A DNA stretch of 10,514 nucleotides from Thermoplasmata archaeon (GTDB lineage Archaea; Thermoplasmatota; E2; UBA202; JdFR-43). The notes under the pieces were generated by a model. That model made no database searches. It had not been told where the DNA came from and saw only the letters and a list, made by a program, of their open reading frames with translations. The stretch lies in NCBI GenBank assembly GCA_021157745.1, contig JAGGWA010000069.1, positions 1-10,514 of the forward strand. Direction: 5' to 3'. This document shows, piece by piece, positions 7,039 through 10,514 of the stretch (the first letter of the stretch is position 1; each line of letters begins with the position of its first letter). The translations under genes were made by a program, and so were the position numbers.

Positions 7039-7613
7039 ACCACCCTATCAATATTTCCCATTCCATAATCATCTGCAATTTTTCTTTCTTCCTTTCTCCC
7101 ACAAACAGGGCATTCAAGAGTATTGCCTTTTTTTATTAAAGGTTTTCTACAATTTGTGCAAAATGCTTTTATAACTCCAAGCTCCTTTCCTTTTGTTGAA
7201 ATCTGGATGAGGGGATCAACTTTTATGACTTTCGCCCTTATTATATCTCCTATCCTGTATTTGGTGCTTGGATGTGTGACAAATTCATCACTTATGTTTG
7301 CAATGAATAGGGCTGCGTCATGCTCTCCTGCAATCTGCCTTTTTTTACCTGCCACATGAATTATATCTGTTAAAACAAGGTTGTCCATCCATTGTTTGAC
7401 TTCGCAAATAACCGTATCTCCTTCTTTAAGGACAAGTGGTTTTGCAGTAAGTGGCTCAACAATGGCAAGCATTTTTTTCCTATCTACTTTAAATCTTCCC
7501 AGCATGCTGCTCCTTATTGCTCCATCATCTTGGAATGTGCCTTCTCCAGGCATAAGCTCTTCAGCCATCGCAACGACATCGCCAGGCATTACAATGCTGC
7601 CCTCTTTTATCAT
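7035..7613 (-). CDS. csl4: Exosome RNA-binding subunit Csl4
   Basis: A 192-residue cap subunit of the archaeal exosome, which recruits RNA and partners such as DnaG to the Rrp41-Rrp42 degradation ring. The N-terminal domain (1-62) has the family pattern MPGDVVAMAEELMPGEGTF. An S1 domain follows (about 66-145, GDTVICEVKQ to IQISTKG). A C-terminal zinc ribbon has Cys152, Cys155, Cys168 and Cys171 (CTNC and CPVC). All four zinc ligands are intact. It is the first gene of a four-gene unit. A TATA box 27 bases before the ATG and the lack of a Shine-Dalgarno suggest a leaderless mRNA, which supports this start over any internal ATG. Confidence 0.95.
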   Translation of the reverse strand: MIKEGSIVMPGDVVAMAEELMPGEGTFQDDGAIRSSMLGRFKVDRKKMLAIVEPLTAKPLVLKEGDTVICEVKQWMDNLVLTDIIHVAGKKRQIAGEHDAALFIANISDEFVTHPSTKYRIGDIIRAKVIKVDPLIQISTKGKELGVIKAFCTNCRKPLIKKGNTLECPVCGRKEERKIADDYGMGNIDRVV

Positions 7614-7635
7614 ACAATCCCATAAAAAACCTTGC

Positions 7636-7644
7636 TATATATAT
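7636..7644 (-). promoter_or_regulatory. TATA box of the csl4-rpoL-truD-TatD operon
   Basis: The minus strand reads ATATATATA here, flanked by GG upstream and GC downstream. Its centre is 27 bases before the csl4 ATG at 7613, the distance expected between TATA box and transcription start. Transcription would begin at the start codon. The promoter is back-to-back with that of the plus-strand RNA gene, their TATA boxes being about 42 bases apart. Confidence 0.6.
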
Positions 7645-7677
7645 CCATCGCATGCTGCATCATACATCATACAAAAA

Positions 7678-7686
7678 TTTTATATT
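7678..7686 (+). promoter_or_regulatory. TATA box of the H/ACA RNA gene
   Basis: TTTTATATT lies in an A/T-only tract. Its centre is about 25 bases before the first paired base of the downstream RNA (G at 7707), which places the predicted start right at the foot of hairpin 1. No open reading frame of interest starts there, so the promoter fits a non-coding RNA. Confidence 0.6.
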
Positions 7687-7705
7687 TTAATGAGCATTGT
7701 TTTAA

Positions 7706-7820
7706 TGCCCCATTCGAAGGCCCCTATGAGCAATGATTAGGGGAGCAAGCGTGGGGCAATATGGCGCCTATGGGCCCCTGCGGGATTTGATGACCAGCAG
7801 GCCAACCTAGGTGCCAACAT
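7706..7820 (+). ncRNA. Two-hairpin archaeal H/ACA pseudouridylation guide RNA
   Basis: Hairpin 1: lower stem GCCCCA (7707-7712)/TGGGGC (7752-7757); pocket strands 7713-7720 and 7744-7751; upper stem CCCCTA (7721-7726)/TAGGGG (7738-7743). Its 11-base loop TGAGCAATGAT has UGA facing UGAU, as in an L7Ae kink-loop. The box ATA is at 7759-7761. Hairpin 2: lower stem GGCGCCTA (7763-7770)/TAGGTGCC (7808-7815) with one G-U pair; pocket strands 7771-7776 and 7802-7807; upper stem CCTGC (7777-7781)/GCAGG (7797-7801). Its loop can form GG/CC plus tandem G-A pairs (7784-7785 with 7792-7793) and a bulged A7796. The box ACA is at 7817-7819. Both boxes sit exactly 15 bases below their upper stem, in the 14-16 range of the family. 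The gene is about 59% G+C in AT-rich surroundings and ends in TTTT. It would guide Cbf5-Nop10-Gar1-L7Ae to two uridines in rRNA. Exact ends are estimates. Confidence 0.78.
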
Positions 7821-8688
7821 TTTCCATTTCTTTGATAATTTTCGTTAACACTATGTTATAGCATGCTTTTATTCCATGCTTTTTTCCGACGCTTGCTATC
7901 GCCCCATTTATTTCCTCTATTTCCGTTCTCTTGCCATTCATCACATCCTGCAACATTGAAGAATAGTTATCGGCTGTTTTTTCTATAATTTCCATTGTTT
8001 TTTCAAAAGCGTCGTTGATAACATATCCTTCTTTTCTCGCTATTTTGCTCCCTTCATCACATATTTCCCTGATTAAATTTTCGTATTTCATTATGGCTCC
8101 ATTTTTGCATTTGAAAATCGTTGTAAGAGGATTTATGGCAGAATTTATTATGGCTTTTCTCCATATTTCTTCTTTTATTCTCTCGCTAATCCTTGTTTCA
8201 ATTCCTGCTTCGCTGAAGGCTTTAGCTATTTTTCTTACTCTATTACTCATCTTTCCATCCATCTCGCCTATTATCGTTTCTCCATAGCCAGCGTGTCTTA
8301 TTTTTCCATAATCAATGAATGTTACGCCATGATTTGTTATCCCTCCAATCACATTTTCTTTTCCAACAATGCTCGCTATCTCCTCCTCATTGTTTAGTCC
8401 ATTTTGCAAGCTTAAAAAAGGCAATTTCCCAAATCTTTCAACAGCTTCCTCCACAGCTTTTTTTGTATCGTAAGCTTTCGTTGTCAATATGATAAGCTCA
8501 TACTTGCTTCCATCCCATCTCGTTTTGGGATGAAATATGCCGTTGGTTAGTCCTTCGACGACGAGCCCATTTTTTTCTATAGCTTTTATATGCTTTTCTC
8601 TCCCAACAACCAAAACATCATGCTTTTTTGAGAGCAGGGCAGCGAAAAGCGATCCCAGCGCGCCGGCGCCGTAAACAATTATTTTCAT
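7807..8688 (-). CDS. panE: 2-dehydropantoate 2-reductase (ketopantoate reductase)
   Basis: A 293-residue enzyme that reduces ketopantoate to pantoate with NAD(P)H for coenzyme A synthesis. The N-terminal Rossmann motif is GAGALGS (7-13). Family residues fall where expected from the E. coli enzyme: Lys71 (TTKAYD), Asn96 (LQNG), catalytic Lys178 with Asn182 and Asn186 (WRKAIINSAINPL), Ser244 (YSSMLQD) and Glu256 (GKRTEIEEING). It begins ten bases after the ferredoxin stop with a GGGAGAGG Shine-Dalgarno region directly upstream, so it is likely cotranscribed with it. In archaea pantoate then goes to pantoate kinase and phosphopantothenate synthetase, neither of which is in this window. The last 13 bases or so are antisense to the H/ACA RNA. 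Confidence 0.95.
   Translation of the reverse strand: MKIIVYGAGALGSLFAALLSKKHDVLVVGREKHIKAIEKNGLVVEGLTNGIFHPKTRWDGSKYELIILTTKAYDTKKAVEEAVERFGKLPFLSLQNGLNNEEEIASIVGKENVIGGITNHGVTFIDYGKIRHAGYGETIIGEMDGKMSNRVRKIAKAFSEAGIETRISERIKEEIWRKAIINSAINPLTTIFKCKNGAIMKYENLIREICDEGSKIARKEGYVINDAFEKTMEIIEKTADNYSSMLQDVMNGKRTEIEEINGAIASVGKKHGIKACYNIVLTKIIKEMENVGT
7820..7823 (+). terminator. Short T-run after the ACA box
   Basis: TTTT begins one base after the ACA box at 7817-7819, inside the 3' part of the antisense panE gene. Archaeal RNA polymerase can terminate at short T-runs, and mature H/ACA RNAs end about three bases after ACA. This is weak evidence on its own. Confidence 0.35.
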
Positions 8689-8698
8689 TCCTCTCCCT

Positions 8699-8875
8699 TC
8701 ATTTTTCCTCCCAGTCTATGCAGACTTCAGGGCACACATCTATGCATTCCCCACAATCTATGCATAGCTGCTCATCTATTATGGCAACATCATCCAAAGA
8801 AATTGCTCCAACTGGACATTCATCTACGCAATCGCCGCATCCAATGCAGCATTGCTCATCTACAACGACAGGCAT
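8699..8875 (-). CDS. Small 2x[4Fe-4S] ferredoxin
   Basis: The 58-residue protein starts [16 protein letters not shown]. Two classical cluster motifs are present, [12 protein letters not shown] and [12 protein letters not shown], each followed by a short acidic strand. This is the compact clostridial-type ferredoxin that carries electrons between oxidoreductases, including those that oxidise amino-acid-derived 2-oxoacids. An in-frame ATG at 8938 would add 21 residues, but that extension is unlike any ferredoxin, would overlap the end of the upstream gene and would contain the TATA box. The ATG at 8875 is therefore chosen. Cotranscription with panE is likely; a direct functional link to panE is not evident. 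Confidence 0.93.
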   Translation of the reverse strand: MPVVVDEQCCIGCGDCVDECPVGAISLDDVAIIDEQLCIDCGECIDVCPEVCIDWEEK

Positions 8876-8893
8876 AATTGAAAATGAGTCAGC

Positions 8894-8902
8894 ATTTATA
8901 TG
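8894..8902 (-). promoter_or_regulatory. TATA box of the ferredoxin-panE unit
   Basis: The minus strand reads ACATATAAA, centred about 23 bases before the ATG at 8875. No Shine-Dalgarno is seen between it and the ATG. This supports the shorter ferredoxin and a leaderless mRNA separate from the PKD-peptidase transcript upstream. Confidence 0.5.
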
Positions 8903-8930
8903 TATAATGCATGGAAAATATGAACAAGAT

Positions 8931-10502
8931 TTAATCAAACTTCGTCACATCAAGCTCACCAGCATATCCATCGTAGAGCTGTGGGTGCTGTCTATACTGT
9001 GGAGAGTATTTTCTTTCAGTGTATTTAACGACATTATCATATACATATGGGAATGCTTCTTCAGCAGATACCCATCCGTTGTTGTTCCTGTCTAAACTTT
9101 TTTTGTTTAAAGCTCCAGCAGATGGATCAGCGAGATAGTAAAAGAGTATCGAATTTCTTAATTCTTTTCGCCAATGTGATGTTTCGTCTTCTTTACAAGA
9201 AGTCATTATCACTCTCCCTTCTTTTGCAAGGAACTGTATCGCCCCACCAGAGCCACATGTGCTTATCGGTATAAATATTCCCTTTGCTCCACAGTTATCA
9301 AGCCATGGTCCCATCGCAGTTTTGTACTGAACCGCCATATCCTTGACAGCAAAACCATACTTTCCTCCATGGGATTTTATTGCCACTAAATCTATGTCAT
9401 CCATATCATCAACACTCGCAAGCCATTCCATCGCATTTTTTACATCATTGAATGTTGGAGATATCACTACTTTGATATAGCTCGGATCCCATCCATGGCT
9501 CACGAGGGTGTCTCTTAAATCGTAGGCATCGGCATCAGCGCAATAGCTTATCCCCATGAAGGTATCAAGGCAGCCAAATATCACAGCCCATCTTTCTTCG
9601 ACGCCATCAGGTTCATCTCCTGTTTTGTGCCCATATGTTTTGAAACAGAAGTCTTTTCTTGTATCTTCGTTCCATGTTCCTTCATAATTGTAACTGCTTC
9701 CTCTATCATAGGGATCTCCGCTACCATAATACCACTTGTAATACTGCCATTCACTTCCTCCAGTTTGATATACAACTATGTAATAAGTCTCTCTCGGATC
9801 AAGTTCGGTTTCAAAATCAATACGTATCCAGCTTCTCGATCTGCTTATATCTTGAGGAGAGAATACCTTTTCCACTATCTTTCCGCTGTGGCTCAGACTG
9901 CTGTATAGTCCTACCACAAGATCTCCGACAAAAAATTGGTTAGTCTCGCCAAATCTGAAAATTTTAGAAAGCATTCTTCCTATCACGCTAAAAATATTAT
10001 CATAGCTTGCTATCCCTTTCCTTTCAATGAGAATATCGAAGCCCTCGAGCCCAATCATGCTTGGTTTGAAGCTCTGGGCATATTTTTTGTTTCCATATAT
10101 CTTCACAAAATCATCTGCTTTTTCCTGACTTTGATCTACTTCTCCTTTTGCTGCATTCTTGATGACAACTCTCGCTATGCATTCATCGGTAAATTTTCCA
10201 TCACTTACCTGTAATCTAACAAATCCATTGTATGGTGTATGATATGTATGTGCTATCTCGGGAGACATCATCCATGGTGTATCATATATGCCATCATTAT
10301 CAAAGTCCCATCTGTAATAAAGCTTATCTCCATTAGGATCGTAACTTGCTGATGCATCGAAGATTATGGGTTCTCCTATTCTTCCTTCATAGCTACCATC
10401 GAGAATAGCAACTGGAGAATAATTTCTCATTTTTATAATGATGCGATGGATAAAACTGGAAAAGAAATTGCTTGTGAAACCCTGCATATCATTTTCCTTC
10501 AT
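8931..10502 (-). CDS. PKD-domain protein with C-terminal caspase-like (clan CD) cysteine peptidase domain
   Basis: A 523-residue reading from ATG at 10502. Residues 29-116 form one PKD domain ([12 protein letters not shown], then ASASYDPNG, then [10 protein letters not shown]). Residues about 135-291 are a beta-rich domain ending DFCFKTYG, with an aromatic-rich tract ([14 protein letters not shown]), which I do not recognise by name. Residues about 303-500 show a caspase/legumain-like fold: core strand RWAVIFGC, helix [15 protein letters not shown], His378 in IKSHGG and Cys416 in ISTCGSGG as the catalytic dyad. An EF-hand-like loop [12 protein letters not shown] (471-482) is probably calcium-binding. 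No signal peptide is visible after this ATG. The frame stays open to the window edge, so the real start may lie upstream and the gene may be 5'-partial. It is probably extracellular, because PKD domains usually are. It could be a protein-degrading enzyme or an autoprocessing surface protein. Confidence 0.82.
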   Translation of the reverse strand: MKENDMQGFTSNFFSSFIHRIIIKMRNYSPVAILDGSYEGRIGEPIIFDASASYDPNGDKLYYRWDFDNDGIYDTPWMMSPEIAHTYHTPYNGFVRLQVSDGKFTDECIARVVIKNAAKGEVDQSQEKADDFVKIYGNKKYAQSFKPSMIGLEGFDILIERKGIASYDNIFSVIGRMLSKIFRFGETNQFFVGDLVVGLYSSLSHSGKIVEKVFSPQDISRSRSWIRIDFETELDPRETYYIVVYQTGGSEWQYYKWYYGSGDPYDRGSSYNYEGTWNEDTRKDFCFKTYGHKTGDEPDGVEERWAVIFGCLDTFMGISYCADADAYDLRDTLVSHGWDPSYIKVVISPTFNDVKNAMEWLASVDDMDDIDLVAIKSHGGKYGFAVKDMAVQYKTAMGPWLDNCGAKGIFIPISTCGSGGAIQFLAKEGRVIMTSCKEDETSHWRKELRNSILFYYLADPSAGALNKKSLDRNNNGWVSAEEAFPYVYDNVVKYTERKYSPQYRQHPQLYDGYAGELDVTKFD

Positions 10503-10514
10503 GCTGTTTTTATC

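Noticed and set aside
7707..7757. tRNA or tRNA-like fragment suggested by TTCGAAGG
   Set aside because: The TTCGAA resembles a T-loop, but no acceptor stem, anticodon arm or D-arm can be built around it. The bases fit better as the 5' pocket strand of an H/ACA hairpin.
7707..7757. Intrinsic terminator for a neighbouring gene
   Set aside because: The GC-rich hairpin is interrupted by symmetric internal loops, has no T-run after it, and lies beyond the start of csl4 rather than after a plus-strand gene.
7782..7796. C/D box guide RNA suggested by TTGATGA
   Set aside because: The C-box-like string has no matching D box (CTGA) at usable spacing or terminal stem. It lies in the loop of a hairpin where a kink-loop explains it.
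8876..8938. Longer ferredoxin start at 8938
   Set aside because: The extra 21 residues would overlap the preceding gene's stop and include the TATA box, and ferredoxins of this type begin just before the first cluster motif.

Overview
The window is archaeal chromosome, most likely from a thermophilic or anaerobic member of the Thermoplasmata, such as the Marine Benthic Group D or DHVE2-like lineages. The genes that place it are an Orc1/Cdc6 initiator, an archaeal/ER-type signal peptidase with a Ser-His-Asp centre, archaeal TruD, RNA polymerase subunit L, exosome subunit Csl4 and an archaeal-type H/ACA guide RNA. The DNA is AT-rich with many ATA, AGA and AGG codons, and the proteins are rich in Lys, Glu and Ile. 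The lineage call is inference: the genes say archaeon firmly, while the Thermoplasmata guess rests on style and on the secreted peptidases.

Layout. At 1-1818 (minus) lies a secreted gingipain-like (C25) cysteine peptidase cut by the window edge. A 156-base divergent promoter region separates it from orc1/cdc6 (1975-3198, plus). Orc1/cdc6 abuts a signal peptidase I gene (3199-4023, minus) head-on with no gap, across a 10-base tandem repeat. The signal peptidase is the second gene of a two-gene unit led by a dCMP deaminase (4023-4478, minus). Divergent from this unit is a 43-residue zinc-ribbon gene (4555-4686, plus), whose predicted transcription start lies inside a perfect palindrome that looks like an operator. 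Its 3' end overlaps the end of a four-gene minus-strand operon for RNA metabolism: csl4, rpoL, truD, TatD-like hydrolase (7613 down to 4672).

The gap upstream of csl4 (7614-7806) contains the csl4 promoter and, on the plus strand, a GC-rich RNA gene with its own TATA box. I read it as a two-hairpin H/ACA pseudouridylation guide RNA. Both hairpins have an L7Ae-type kink-loop and an ANA box 15 bases below the upper stem. Its 3' end overlaps the 3' end of panE (7807-8688, minus). panE follows a small 2x[4Fe-4S] ferredoxin (8699-8875, minus) with its own promoter. The right end (8931-10502, minus) is a PKD-domain protein ending in a caspase-like (clan CD) cysteine peptidase domain.

How the genes fit together. 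The two extracellular cysteine peptidases at the ends and the signal peptidase suit a protein-degrading heterotroph. The centre is housekeeping: replication initiation, dUMP supply, transcription, RNA decay, and pseudouridylation by both a stand-alone enzyme (TruD) and a guide RNA. Several promoters place the TATA box 22-27 bases before the start codon with no Shine-Dalgarno, suggesting leaderless mRNAs. cdc6 and truD do have clear Shine-Dalgarno sequences. No mobile element, CRISPR array or tRNA was seen.
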